NCBI RefSeq assembly: GCF_003268775.1
Contig: NZ_QLSU01000021.1
Span: forward strand, 63,254-127,253
Origin: Paraburkholderia unamae
GTDB taxonomy: Bacteria > Pseudomonadota > Gammaproteobacteria > Burkholderiales > Burkholderiaceae
Reading direction: 5' to 3'
Length of the DNA: 64,000 nucleotides
Position 1 is the first letter of the stretch; every line of letters starts with the position of its first letter. Below the pieces are notes generated by a model, which was not told where the DNA came from, ran no database searches, and saw only the letters and a list, made by a program, of their open reading frames with translations. The translations under genes and the position numbers were made by a program. Positions 56,024-64,000 of the stretch are shown piece after piece.

Positions 56024-57619
56024 GTGAAAAGTTCTATTCAACGGAACATCGGCCCGTTCGCGCTGATGTTTACCGGCCTCGGGTCGATTATCGGTTCGGG
56101 CTGGCTGTTCGGCGCGTGGAAGGCGGCGAAAATCGCGGGTCCGGCGGCCGTTTGTGCCTGGATCATCGGCGCCGTGGTCATTCTGGCCATCGCCCTGACT
56201 TACGCCGAACTGGGCGCGATGTTCCCGGAGTCGGGCGGCATGGTCCGTTACGCCCGCTACTCGCACGGCGCACTGGTGGGCTTCATCAGCGCGTGGGCAA
56301 ACTGGATCGCCATTGTCTCGGTGATCCCGATCGAAGCCGAAGCCTCGATCCAGTACATGAGCACCTGGCCCTACGAGTGGGCGCACGCGCTCTTCGTCGA
56401 CGGGTCATTAACACATTCAGGGCTCGGGCTTTCCGCCATCCTCGTGATCATCTACTTCATGCTCAACTATTGGGGTGTGAAGCTGTTCGCGCGCGCCAAT
56501 AGCGCGATCACGATCTTCAAGTTCATCATTCCGGGTCTCACGATCGTCGGTCTGATGGCGGGTGGCTTCCACCACGAGAATTTCGGCGAGGCGAGCACGT
56601 TCGCGCCTTATGGCTGGTCGGCGGTGTTCACGGCGGTCGCGACGAGCGGCATCGTGTTCGCGTTCAACGGCTTCCAGAGCCCGATCAACCTCGCGGGTGA
56701 AGCGCGCAATCCGGCCAAGAGCGTGCCGTTCGCGGTGATCGGCTCGATCCTCTGCGCGCTCGTGATCTACGTGCTGCTGCAAATCGCGTACATCGGCGCG
56801 GTTTCGCCGTCGGACGTCATGAAGGGCTGGAACACGTTCAACTTCAAGTCGCCGTTCGCGGAACTCGCGATCGCGCTGAACCTGAACTGGCTCGCCATCC
56901 TGCTCTACGTCGACGCATTCGTGAGCCCGAGCGGCACCGGTACGACCTACATGGCGACGACCTCGCGCATGATCTACGCGATGGAGCGCAACAACACGAT
57001 GCCGAAGATGTTCGGCAACGTGCACCCGTTCTACGGCGTGCCGCGCAACGCGATGTGGTTCAACCTGCTTGTTTCGTTCATCTTCATGTTCTTCTTCCGC
57101 GGCTGGAGCTCGCTTGCGGCGGTGATCTCGGTGGCGACGGTGATTTCGTACCTCACGGGTCCGATCAGCCTGATGGCGCTCAAGCGCGCCGCCTCGGACA
57201 TCGAGCGCCCGCTCTCCGTGCCGTTCATGAAAGTGATCGCGCCGTTCGCGTTCGTCTGCGCGTCGATGATCCTGTACTGGGCGAAGTGGCCGCTGACCGG
57301 CGAAATCATCCTGCTGATGGTCGTCGCGCTGCCGGTGTACTTCTACTTCCAGCGCAAGCAGGGCTTCGCCGGCTGGGGCCAGGATCTGAAGGCCGCATGG
57401 TGGCTGTGCGCGTACCTGCCGATCATGGCGCTGCTCTCGTTGCTCGGCAGCAAGGAGTTCGGCGGCAGCGGCCTGCTTCCCTACGGCTGGGACATGCTCG
57501 TGGTCGCGCTGATCTCGCTCGTGTTCTATTACTGGGGCGTGAGTTCGGGCTACCGTTCGCCGTACCTCGCCGAACGCGAAGAACACGACGAAGTGCTCGA
57601 AGGCATCGGCGCGCACTAA
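56024..57619 (+). CDS. APC family amino acid permease
   Basis: The 531-residue protein has about twelve membrane segments and APC-type features: FTGLGSIIGSGWLFGAWKAAKIAGPAAVCAWIIG, YAELGAMFPESGGMVRYARYSHG and FAFNGFQSPINLAGEARNPAKSVPFAVIGS. It is an inner-membrane importer, probably for an amino acid or amine. GTG is chosen for the start because AGGAGAAGAC precedes it; an ATG at 55988 would add 12 residues without a ribosome site. Confidence 0.92.
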   Translation: MKSSIQRNIGPFALMFTGLGSIIGSGWLFGAWKAAKIAGPAAVCAWIIGAVVILAIALTYAELGAMFPESGGMVRYARYSHGALVGFISAWANWIAIVSVIPIEAEASIQYMSTWPYEWAHALFVDGSLTHSGLGLSAILVIIYFMLNYWGVKLFARANSAITIFKFIIPGLTIVGLMAGGFHHENFGEASTFAPYGWSAVFTAVATSGIVFAFNGFQSPINLAGEARNPAKSVPFAVIGSILCALVIYVLLQIAYIGAVSPSDVMKGWNTFNFKSPFAELAIALNLNWLAILLYVDAFVSPSGTGTTYMATTSRMIYAMERNNTMPKMFGNVHPFYGVPRNAMWFNLLVSFIFMFFFRGWSSLAAVISVATVISYLTGPISLMALKRAASDIERPLSVPFMKVIAPFAFVCASMILYWAKWPLTGEIILLMVVALPVYFYFQRKQGFAGWGQDLKAAWWLCAYLPIMALLSLLGSKEFGGSGLLPYGWDMLVVALISLVFYYWGVSSGYRSPYLAEREEHDEVLEGIGAH

Positions 57620-57687
57620 GTGCACTAAGCCAAGCGCACTAAGCGTTGCTGGTCCGATTGCGCCGCGCTGTCGAAGCGGCGCAAAAC

Positions 57688-57724
57688 AAAAAGCCCGCCT
57701 GAAGCGATTCAGGCGGGCTTTTTT
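57688..57724 (+). terminator. Bidirectional terminator after the permease gene
   Basis: AAAAGCCCGCCTGAA (57689-57703) pairs perfectly with TTCAGGCGGGCTTTT (57708-57722) around GCGA. It also serves the leftward dioxygenase gene. Confidence 0.92.
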
Positions 57725-57748
57725 GCGTCCGGAGCGTGTGCGGCGGTC

Positions 57749-58543
57749 TTACTGCACGGCGCTGCCGAACACGTAGTTCGTCATCGCCAGCGCGCGCTGG
57801 TAGGTGCCGAGCGATTGCACGCCGAGTGTGTAGTCGTCGTCAGCCGCGCCGAGCGCCGCGAAGACGGGCAGCAGGTGCTCGTCGGTCGGGTGCATGAGCA
57901 CCGCGTGCGGAGCGCGCTGGCGGTAGTCGAGCAGCGCGTCGATATCGCGTGCGGCGAGGTGGTTCTCGAACCAGTCGGTGAACTCGGCCACGCGCGGGTC
58001 GGCGTCTTCGGGGCGCGCCGAGAAGTCCGCCGCGCGCAGGTTGTGCGTGATCTGGCCCGAACCGATCACCATCACGCCTTCGTCGCGCAACGCGCGCAGC
58101 GCGCGGCCGATGGCGAAGTGGTGCGCGGCGTCGGCGCGCGGCTGGATCGAGAGCTGCGCGACCGGCACGTCGGCGTCGGGGAACATCAGCAGCATGGGCA
58201 CCCACGCGCCATGGTCGAGCCCGTGCGCTTCCTCATCGACCGGCACACCTTGCTCGCGCAGCAGCGCCGCGGCGCGCTGCGCCGTCTCGGGCGCGCCCGG
58301 CGCCGGATACTGGATCTCGTAGAGCGCGCGCGGAAAGCCGTAGAAGTCGTGGATCGTTTCGGGCTGCGCGGCGGTGCTCACCACGGGGCGTATCGTGCCC
58401 CAGTGCGCCGAGAGCATCAGCACCGACTGCGGACGCGGCAGGTGCTGCGCAAGCGTGGTGAAGCCGCCGGACGGCAGCGACGGGTCGATCGGCAGCGTCG
58501 GCGCGCCGTGCGAAAGATAGAGGGTAGGCGTACGGGTTGTCAT
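57749..58543 (-). CDS. DODA/YgiD-type ring-opening dioxygenase
   Basis: The 264-residue class III extradiol dioxygenase has metal-type histidines at 12 (LSHGAPTLPID), 47 (LSAHWG) and 65 (IHDFYGFP) and a later GLDHGAWVPMLLMFPDADVP block. Related enzymes cleave DOPA or small catechols. The substrate is unknown. It is a single gene with a 150-base AT-rich gap upstream. Confidence 0.88.
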   Translation of the reverse strand: MTTRTPTLYLSHGAPTLPIDPSLPSGGFTTLAQHLPRPQSVLMLSAHWGTIRPVVSTAAQPETIHDFYGFPRALYEIQYPAPGAPETAQRAAALLREQGVPVDEEAHGLDHGAWVPMLLMFPDADVPVAQLSIQPRADAAHHFAIGRALRALRDEGVMVIGSGQITHNLRAADFSARPEDADPRVAEFTDWFENHLAARDIDALLDYRQRAPHAVLMHPTDEHLLPVFAALGAADDDYTLGVQSLGTYQRALAMTNYVFGSAVQ

Positions 58544-58693
58544 GATCGTGGGCTGGCCGCGCCAGGGCGGTCCGAAAGTATCGTATTGCGATCAATATAG
58601 GAGCCTACCGCCGAGAATTAAACGGGGCGAAAGGGAATTGATTGTGTCGCCGGTATTGATAATCGGCGCAGCGCGAAGAGATTCGGGCCGCGG

Positions 58694-59317
58694 CTACTCG
58701 CCGCTGCCGCGCAGCCCCGGCCAGGCGGGCGAGAGCGCGGGTCCGAGCGCGAACAGGTCGAGCACGCGCGCCACGGTGTGATCGACCATTTCGTCGATCG
58801 AGGCCGGCTGGTTGTAGAAGGCCGGCAGCGGCGGGAAGATCACGCCGCCCATTTCGGTCACGGCCGTCATGTTGCGCAGATGCGCGAGGTTGAACGGCGT
58901 CTCGCGCACGAGCAGCACGAGGCGGCGGCGCTCCTTGAGCGTGACGTCGGCGGCGCGTGCGATCAGGTTGTCGGAGAGGCCGTGGGCGACGCTCGCGAGC
59001 GTCTTCATCGAGCAGGGCGCGACGATCATGCCGTCGGTCGCGAAGGAGCCCGATGCGATGGTTGCGCCGACATCGCGCACCGAATGGACCACATCGGCGC
59101 GCGCATGGAGATCGTCTTTCGTGATCTGGAGTTCGTGCTGGATGTTCAGCCACCCCGCGGCCGACACCAGCAGATGCGTTTCGACGCCGCCCAGCCGCCG
59201 CAGCACGTCGAGCATGCGCACGCCATAGATCGCGCCCGTGGCGCCCGTAATCGCGATGATCAGCCGGCGTTGCGCGGGCCGTGCGACGGCGGACGAGGCA
59301 GGGGAGGCGGTATTCAC
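58694..59317 (-). CDS. ubiX: Flavin prenyltransferase
   Basis: The 207-residue UbiX makes prenylated FMN for UbiD-type decarboxylases in ubiquinone synthesis. It shows IIAITGATGAIYGVRMLDVL, APCSMKTLASVAHGLSDNLIARAADVTLKERRRLVLLVRETPFN and the C-terminal VDHTVARVLDLF. The partner UbiD is not in the window. It is the last gene of the leftward hemA group. Confidence 0.95.
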   Translation of the reverse strand: MNTASPASSAVARPAQRRLIIAITGATGAIYGVRMLDVLRRLGGVETHLLVSAAGWLNIQHELQITKDDLHARADVVHSVRDVGATIASGSFATDGMIVAPCSMKTLASVAHGLSDNLIARAADVTLKERRRLVLLVRETPFNLAHLRNMTAVTEMGGVIFPPLPAFYNQPASIDEMVDHTVARVLDLFALGPALSPAWPGLRGSGE

Positions 59318-59457
59318 GTCAGGCGGGTGGGGAGTCGAAGCGAAGGCGAGGCGCGCGGCGCCTCATGAAGCGCGCGGGCGTGGCGCGCCGCGCGCCCGGG
59401 GACAAACGAGACGCAATGGATTGCCATTGCGTCCGCCGCCGCCCCGCAGGCCGGCAT

Positions 59458-59769
59458 TTACGCCGCGGCGAAGAGCTGTTGCAGTTCGCCGTTCTGGTAC
59501 ATCTCCATCATGATGTCCGAGCCGCCGATGAACTCGCCCTTCACGTAGAGCTGCGGAATGGTCGGCCAGTTCGAGAATTCCTTGATGCCCTGGCGGATCT
59601 CGTCGTCCTCGAGCACGTTGACGGTCTTGAGCTGATCGACGCCGCACGCTTTCAGGATCTGCACCGCGCGACCGGAGAAGCCGCACATCGGGAACTGCGC
59701 GTTGCCCTTCATGAAGAGGACGACGGCGTTTTCGTCGACGATCTGCTTGATGCGTTGTTGAGTGTCCAT
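59458..59769 (-). CDS. grxD: Monothiol glutaredoxin Grx4
   Basis: The 103-residue protein has the CGFS active site (Cys29) in GNAQFPMCGFSG, followed by WPTIPQLYVKGEFIGGSDIMMEM. CGFS glutaredoxins bind 2Fe-2S with BolA partners; ibaG is elsewhere in this window. Confidence 0.96.
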   Translation of the reverse strand: MDTQQRIKQIVDENAVVLFMKGNAQFPMCGFSGRAVQILKACGVDQLKTVNVLEDDEIRQGIKEFSNWPTIPQLYVKGEFIGGSDIMMEMYQNGELQQLFAAA

Positions 59770-59876
59770 GACTGACCTTGCGATTGGATTGATGCTGAAT
59801 ACGTTGGAATGCAGGATGAAATGATAGCGGATTTCGTCGGGGAGAGCCGGGCGTGACCGGTGGGCTCAGCCAGGCA

Positions 59877-60722
59877 TCAGCCAGGCATACGGCCGCCGCT
59901 GATGCGCTCGATGCCCGCCAGGTCGCGCCCGGAGCGCACATCGGCGAAGCCCGCGCCTGCCAGCAGTGCGCGCACGGCTTGCGCCTGGTCATAACCGTGC
60001 TCCATCCAGAGCGTGCCGCCAGGCGCGAGCCGCGCGGGCGCGCCCGCAACGATCGCGCGCAGGGCGGTGAGGCCGTCGGCTTCGTCGGTGAGCGCGCCGC
60101 GCGGCTCGAAACGCAAGTCGCCCTGCTCCAGATGCGGATCGCCGCTCGCGATATACGGCGGATTGCTCACGATCGCCTCGAAGCGCAGCGCCGGGTCGAG
60201 CGTGTCGTACCAGCTGCCCGCCACGAACGCGAGGGCGCCGCCGGGGCGCCGCGCGTTCAGCAGTTTCGCGGCATTGCGCGCCGCCACCTCGAGTGCGGCC
60301 GCGGAGCGGTCGACCGCCCAGACGCGTGCGTCGGGCCGCATCGACGCGAGCGCCACGGCGATCGCGCCGCTGCCGGTGCCGAGGTCGAGCACGCGCGGCT
60401 GCACAACGCCTTCGAGCGCGGCGAGCGCCGTTTCCACGAGCAGTTCGGTTTCCGGGCGCGGAATCAGCACATCGGGCGTCACATCGAAGTCGAGGCCGTA
60501 GAACTCGCGCGCGCCCACGAGCTGCGCGATCGGCTCACCTTGCACGCGGCGCGCTTCGAGCGCGCGGTAAGCGTCCACGCGGGCCGCGTCGAGCGCCTGG
60601 TCGCCGCGCGTGATGAGTTCGGTGCGGCGCCAGCCGAGCACGTGCATCAGCAGGATGCGCGCTTCGAGCGCGGGCAGCGGCGAGGCGCGCAGCAGGGCGT
60701 CGGCGGTGACGGCTTCGTTCAT
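59877..60722 (-). CDS. prmC: Peptide chain release factor N5-glutamine methyltransferase
   Basis: The 281-residue enzyme methylates the GGQ glutamine of release factors. It has VLDLGTGSGAIAVALA and the catalytic NPPYI. The ATG before NEAVTADALL is 13 bases after prfA; an earlier ATG at 60761 would overlap prfA. prfA-prmC is a standard pair. Confidence 0.95.
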   Translation of the reverse strand: MNEAVTADALLRASPLPALEARILLMHVLGWRRTELITRGDQALDAARVDAYRALEARRVQGEPIAQLVGAREFYGLDFDVTPDVLIPRPETELLVETALAALEGVVQPRVLDLGTGSGAIAVALASMRPDARVWAVDRSAAALEVAARNAAKLLNARRPGGALAFVAGSWYDTLDPALRFEAIVSNPPYIASGDPHLEQGDLRFEPRGALTDEADGLTALRAIVAGAPARLAPGGTLWMEHGYDQAQAVRALLAGAGFADVRSGRDLAGIERISGGRMPG

Positions 60723-60735
60723 ACCGGGTGCGCGC

Positions 60736-61818
60736 TCAATCCGCGTCGCCGAGCGAGGCAAGCTGTTCGGCCTGATGCTCGGAAACCAGGGCGCCGATCA
60801 ACTCGCCGAGGTCGCCGTCCATGATCGCTTCGAGACGATAGAGCGTGAGATTGATGCGGTGATCGGTGAGCCGCCCTTGCGGGAAGTTATAGGTGCGGAT
60901 GCGCTCCGAGCGGTCGCCCGAGCCCACGAGGCTCTTGCGCGTGGCCGCTTCCTTCGCGTGCTGCTCCTGGTACTGCTTGTCCTTGATGCGCGCGGCGAGC
61001 ACCTTGAGCGCGCGATCCTTGTTCTTGTGCTGCGAGCGGTCGTCCTGGCATTCCACGACGATGCCGGTCGGCAAGTGCGTCACGCGTACGGCCGAATCGG
61101 TCTTGTTGATGTGCTGGCCGCCCGCGCCCGAAGCGCGGAACGTGTCGATGCGCAGATCGGCGGGATTGATCTCGACCTCGCCAATTTCATCCGCCTCGGG
61201 CATCACCGCGACCGTGCAGGCCGACGTGTGGATGCGGCCCTGCGTTTCCGTGGCCGGCACGCGCTGCACGCGATGGCCGCCCGACTCGAATTTGAGCTTC
61301 GAATAGGCCGCTTCGCCCGCAATGCGCACGATCACTTCCTTGTAGCCGCCCAGATCCGACTCGCTCGCCGACATCATTTCGATCTGCCAGCGGTTGCGCT
61401 CCGCGTAGCGCAGGTACATACGCAGGAGGTCGCCCGCGAACAGGGCCGACTCGTCGCCGCCCGTGCCCGCGCGGATTTCGAGGAACACGTTGCGGTCGTC
61501 GTTGGGGTCCTTCGGCAGCAGCATCATCTGCAATTCGTGCTGGAGCTGCGCCATGCGCTCGCGCGCGGCCTTCACTTCTTCCTCGGCGAAGTCGCGCATC
61601 GAGGCATCGGAGAGCAGGTCCTTCGCCGCGGCCTCGTCGTCTTTCGCCTGGCGCCATTGGCCGTAGTGCTCGACCACCGGCCCCAGTTCCGAATGCTCAC
61701 GCGTGAGCTTGCGGTACTGGTCGCGGTTCGAGGTCACGTCGGGACGGCTCAACAGGTCGTTCAGCTCGGCCAGGCGCGTAGTCAGCTGGTCGAGCTTCGA
61801 TTGCATGCTCGTTTTCAT
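60736..61818 (-). CDS. prfA: Peptide chain release factor 1
   Basis: The 360-residue RF1 has the peptidyl hydrolysis motif GAGGQHINKTDSAVRVTHLPTG and the stop-codon anticodon motif PAT in RVPATETQGRIHTSACTVA. It reads UAA and UAG. It is 104 bases after hemA. Confidence 0.97.
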   Translation of the reverse strand: MKTSMQSKLDQLTTRLAELNDLLSRPDVTSNRDQYRKLTREHSELGPVVEHYGQWRQAKDDEAAAKDLLSDASMRDFAEEEVKAARERMAQLQHELQMMLLPKDPNDDRNVFLEIRAGTGGDESALFAGDLLRMYLRYAERNRWQIEMMSASESDLGGYKEVIVRIAGEAAYSKLKFESGGHRVQRVPATETQGRIHTSACTVAVMPEADEIGEVEINPADLRIDTFRASGAGGQHINKTDSAVRVTHLPTGIVVECQDDRSQHKNKDRALKVLAARIKDKQYQEQHAKEAATRKSLVGSGDRSERIRTYNFPQGRLTDHRINLTLYRLEAIMDGDLGELIGALVSEHQAEQLASLGDAD

Positions 61819-61922
61819 CGGGCGGTGCGGAGCGGGCTCCGGAAAGGACTGCGAGAGAGAAGAGGCGGGCGCGCGGCCCGTTCGTGCGGGGCGCGCATGG
61901 CGCGCGCCGGGCCCGAGCGTCG

Positions 61923-63299
61923 CTAACGGTCCGAAGAACCTGACGCTTCAGTCGAGCCGGAGGCGTCCGCGGAACGGGACGAGGCGTCGGAGGTCGCGGG
62001 CTGCGCCGCGTCGCCGGATTTCGGCGACTGGCCGTGGCGATAGAAACCGCCCATCAGCTCGATGAGCGAATCGCGGTTGTCGCCGCTCGATGTGTTGAGC
62101 GCGTGCGTCGGGCCGTGGATCAGCTTGTTGGTGAGCGACTGCGAGAGCGCTTCGAGCACGGCGGACGGGTCGTCGCCGCGCGCGAGCATCTTGCGGGCGC
62201 GCTCGAGTTCGGCGCGGCGCAGGGCGTCGGCCTGGGTGTGCATGTGGCGGATGACGGGCACGATGCTGCGCGAGTCGAGCCACTGCATGAAGTTCGCCAC
62301 GCGCGACTCGATGATCGTTTCGGCCTGCGCCACGGCGGCCTGGCGCGAGGCATTGCCTTCGCGCACGATCGTGCCGAGATCGTCGACGGTGTAGAGGAAC
62401 ACGTCTTCGAGCTGGCCGACTTCGGGCTCGATGTCACGCGGCACCGCGAGGTCGACCATGAAAATGGGGCGGTGACGGCGCGCCTTCACCGCGCGCTCGA
62501 CGGCGCCGAGACCAATGATGGGCAGCGTGGACGCCGTGCACGAGACGATGATGTCGAACTCGTGCATGCGCGAGGGCAGGTCGGAGAGCGGAATCGACTT
62601 GCCGTTGAAACGTTCCGCAACATAGCGCCCGCGCTCGGCGGTGCGATTGGCCACCACGAGTTCGCGCGGCTGCTGCGCGGCGAAGTGGGCGGCGCACAGC
62701 TCGATCATTTCGCCCGCGCCGATGAACAGCACGCGCTGGTTGGCGATCTTGTCGAAGATGCGCTGCGCGAGGCGCACGGCGGCGGCGGCCATCGAAACCG
62801 ACTGCGCGCCGATTTCAGTCGTGGTGCGCACTTCCTTCGCCACGGCGAAGGTGCGCTGGAACAACTGGTTCAGATAGGTGCCGAGGGCGCCCGCTTCGGT
62901 CGCGGTGCGTACCGCCGTTTTCAACTGGCCGACGATCTGCGTTTCGCCGAGCACCATCGAATCGAGTCCCGACGCCACCCGGAACGCATGGCGGACCGCT
63001 TCGGACTGCGGCAGCGTATAGACGTGCGGCGCGAGTTCCTCCTCGCGGATGCCGTGGTAGTGGGACAGCCAGCTCACCGCGGCCTCGCGCGAGCCGTGCG
63101 CGTCGGTCGCGCAATAGAGCTCGGTGCGGTTGCAGGTGGAGAGGATGGCGGCCTCCGGCGCGCTCAGCGAACGCTTGCCGGACCACGCTTCCTTGAACAA
63201 GCCGAGTGCGGGCTTGATCTGTTCGAGCGGAAACGCCACGCGTTCGCGCAAGGCGACGGGCGCGGTGTGGTGATTGATTCCGATCGTTAGAAGCTGCAT
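61923..63299 (-). CDS. hemA: Glutamyl-tRNA reductase
   Basis: The 458-residue enzyme makes glutamate-1-semialdehyde, the first committed step of tetrapyrrole synthesis. Catalytic Cys56 lies in AAILSTCNRTELYC, and the NADPH motif is RVLFIGAGEMIELCAAHF. The C-terminal 40 residues (GDAAQPATSDASSRSADASG...) are Ser/Asp-rich and outside the usual length. It follows the response regulator by 27 bases and precedes prfA. Confidence 0.96.
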   Translation of the reverse strand: MQLLTIGINHHTAPVALRERVAFPLEQIKPALGLFKEAWSGKRSLSAPEAAILSTCNRTELYCATDAHGSREAAVSWLSHYHGIREEELAPHVYTLPQSEAVRHAFRVASGLDSMVLGETQIVGQLKTAVRTATEAGALGTYLNQLFQRTFAVAKEVRTTTEIGAQSVSMAAAAVRLAQRIFDKIANQRVLFIGAGEMIELCAAHFAAQQPRELVVANRTAERGRYVAERFNGKSIPLSDLPSRMHEFDIIVSCTASTLPIIGLGAVERAVKARRHRPIFMVDLAVPRDIEPEVGQLEDVFLYTVDDLGTIVREGNASRQAAVAQAETIIESRVANFMQWLDSRSIVPVIRHMHTQADALRRAELERARKMLARGDDPSAVLEALSQSLTNKLIHGPTHALNTSSGDNRDSLIELMGGFYRHGQSPKSGDAAQPATSDASSRSADASGSTEASGSSDR

Positions 63300-63326
63300 A
63301 CCATGGGGCGAAGATTTAGGCGGATA

Positions 63327-64000
63327 TTATAACTTTTCCGCGCTTCTGACATTCTCGTCGACAGATTCCGACTCTTCGGCAGATGATAGGGGGAGTCTTT
63401 CGAGCTGGTAGCCGAAGCCGTACAAGGTCGTCAAACGCCAGCCGTGCTCGGGCCCGAGCTGCAATTTGCTGCGCAGCCGGGAGGCGTGCGTGTCGAGCGT
63501 GCGCGACCGAACGTCGCGGTTCAGATTCCACACCGTTTCGAGAATGCGCGCGCGCGAAACGGGGCGCGATGCGTTCGTGAACAGCAGCAGGGCGAAGCGA
63601 TATTCCTTCGGCGTGAGCGTGACGGTCTGGCCCCGGAAGGACACTTCGTAGCGCCCCGAGTCGAAGAGATAGTCGCCAAAGCCGTGGCGCGCGCGGTTGC
63701 GCGGACGGCGCACGCCCGCGCGGCGCAGCAGCGCGTCGATGCGCGCGAGCATTTCGGGGCCGCGCACAGGCTTGGCGATACAGTCGTCGGCGCCGGCTTG
63801 CAGGCTCGCGACGATCTCGCTCTCGTGCGGCGTGACCATCAGCACGATGGCGGGCAGGCCCGGGAGCAGCTTGCGCGTGCGCGGGATGAGGTCGTCGGCG
63901 CCGGTGTCGCCGCACCACCATGCCACGACGAGGAGGTCGAAGGTTTCTTCTTCGAGCGTCTCGAAGAACTGCGTGCCGAGCGCGAAGTGCTGGCATGCGT
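63327..64000 (-). CDS. OmpR-family response regulator, N-terminus outside window
   Basis: The frame is open past base 64000, so the start is missing. The visible part includes a receiver domain with TFDLLVVAWWCGDTGADDLIPR and the conserved Lys in CIAKPV, and a winged-helix effector (DYLFDSGRYEVSFRGQTVTLTPKEYRFALLLFTNASRPVSRARILETVW...LDTHASRLRSKLQL...YGFGYQLERL). The residue usually phosphorylated (Asp before the WW) is Ala. It sits 27 bases before hemA. Confidence 0.88.
   Translation of the reverse strand, partial: ACQHFALGTQFFETLEEETFDLLVVAWWCGDTGADDLIPRTRKLLPGLPAIVLMVTPHESEIVASLQAGADDCIAKPVRGPEMLARIDALLRRAGVRRPRNRARHGFGDYLFDSGRYEVSFRGQTVTLTPKEYRFALLLFTNASRPVSRARILETVWNLNRDVRSRTLDTHASRLRSKLQLGPEHGWRLTTLYGFGYQLERLPLSSAEESESVDENVRSAEKL

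Overview
The window is GC-rich, densely packed chromosomal DNA whose gene content and order match the primary chromosome of a Burkholderia-group betaproteobacterium (Burkholderia, Paraburkholderia or Caballeronia). The indicators are gltBD; a TPP-riboswitch thiOSGE operon; the mlaFEDACB - ABC-2 - ibaG - murA - hisGDCBHAFIE - hinT - tatABC run; petABC - sspAB; and a response regulator - hemA - prfA - prmC - grxD - ubiX operon. The genus is an inference from synteny and protein style, because no rRNA or species marker is present.

Layout. 1-0.8 kb: 3' part of a REP-associated (RayT-type) transposase. 1-7.4 kb: glutamate synthase gltB and gltD; a palindromic repeat and a 75-bp duplicate of the gltD end follow. 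7.6-13.8 kb: thpR, then leftward genes for DadA, an MFS transporter, an SDR and a YddA/SbmA-type ABC exporter. 14.1-17.9 kb: TPP riboswitch, a tiny coupled leader ORF, thiO, thiS, thiG and a long thiE. 18-26 kb: phospholipid-transport genes mlaF, E, D, A, C, B, a NodIJ-like ABC-2 pair, ibaG and murA. 26-33.7 kb: the complete histidine pathway. 33.8-36.7 kb: tandem palindromic repeats, a small membrane protein, hinT, tatABC. 36.8-43.4 kb: a leftward DegS-like protease, a Nif3-like protein, the bc1 complex (petABC), sspA, sspB and tRNA-Thr. 43.4-51.6 kb: accessory-looking stretch with a CDF transporter, a lone Eco57I-like DNA methylase, two SAM methyltransferases, DUF1415 and TetR. 51.7-57.6 kb: TetR-linked MFS, nitroreductase, YegD-like Hsp70, CspA, APC permease. 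57.7-64 kb: leftward dioxygenase, ubiX, grxD, prmC, prfA, hemA and a truncated response regulator.

How it works together. Most of the window is core metabolism and envelope maintenance: nitrogen assimilation, thiamine and histidine synthesis, outer-membrane lipid asymmetry, peptidoglycan precursor synthesis, Tat export and respiration. The Rieske protein PetA has a twin-arginine signal, so it is a likely client of the tatABC genes a few kb upstream. Thiamine synthesis is under TPP-riboswitch control.

No clear new defence system or mobile island was found. The best candidates for undescribed biology are: a palindromic repeat family whose copies sit in local duplications; a structured intergenic element between thiE and mlaF; the coupled leader ORF after the TPP riboswitch; the lone DNA methylase near tRNA-Thr; and two proteins that lack a family-defining catalytic or phosphorylation residue (an SDR and a response regulator).
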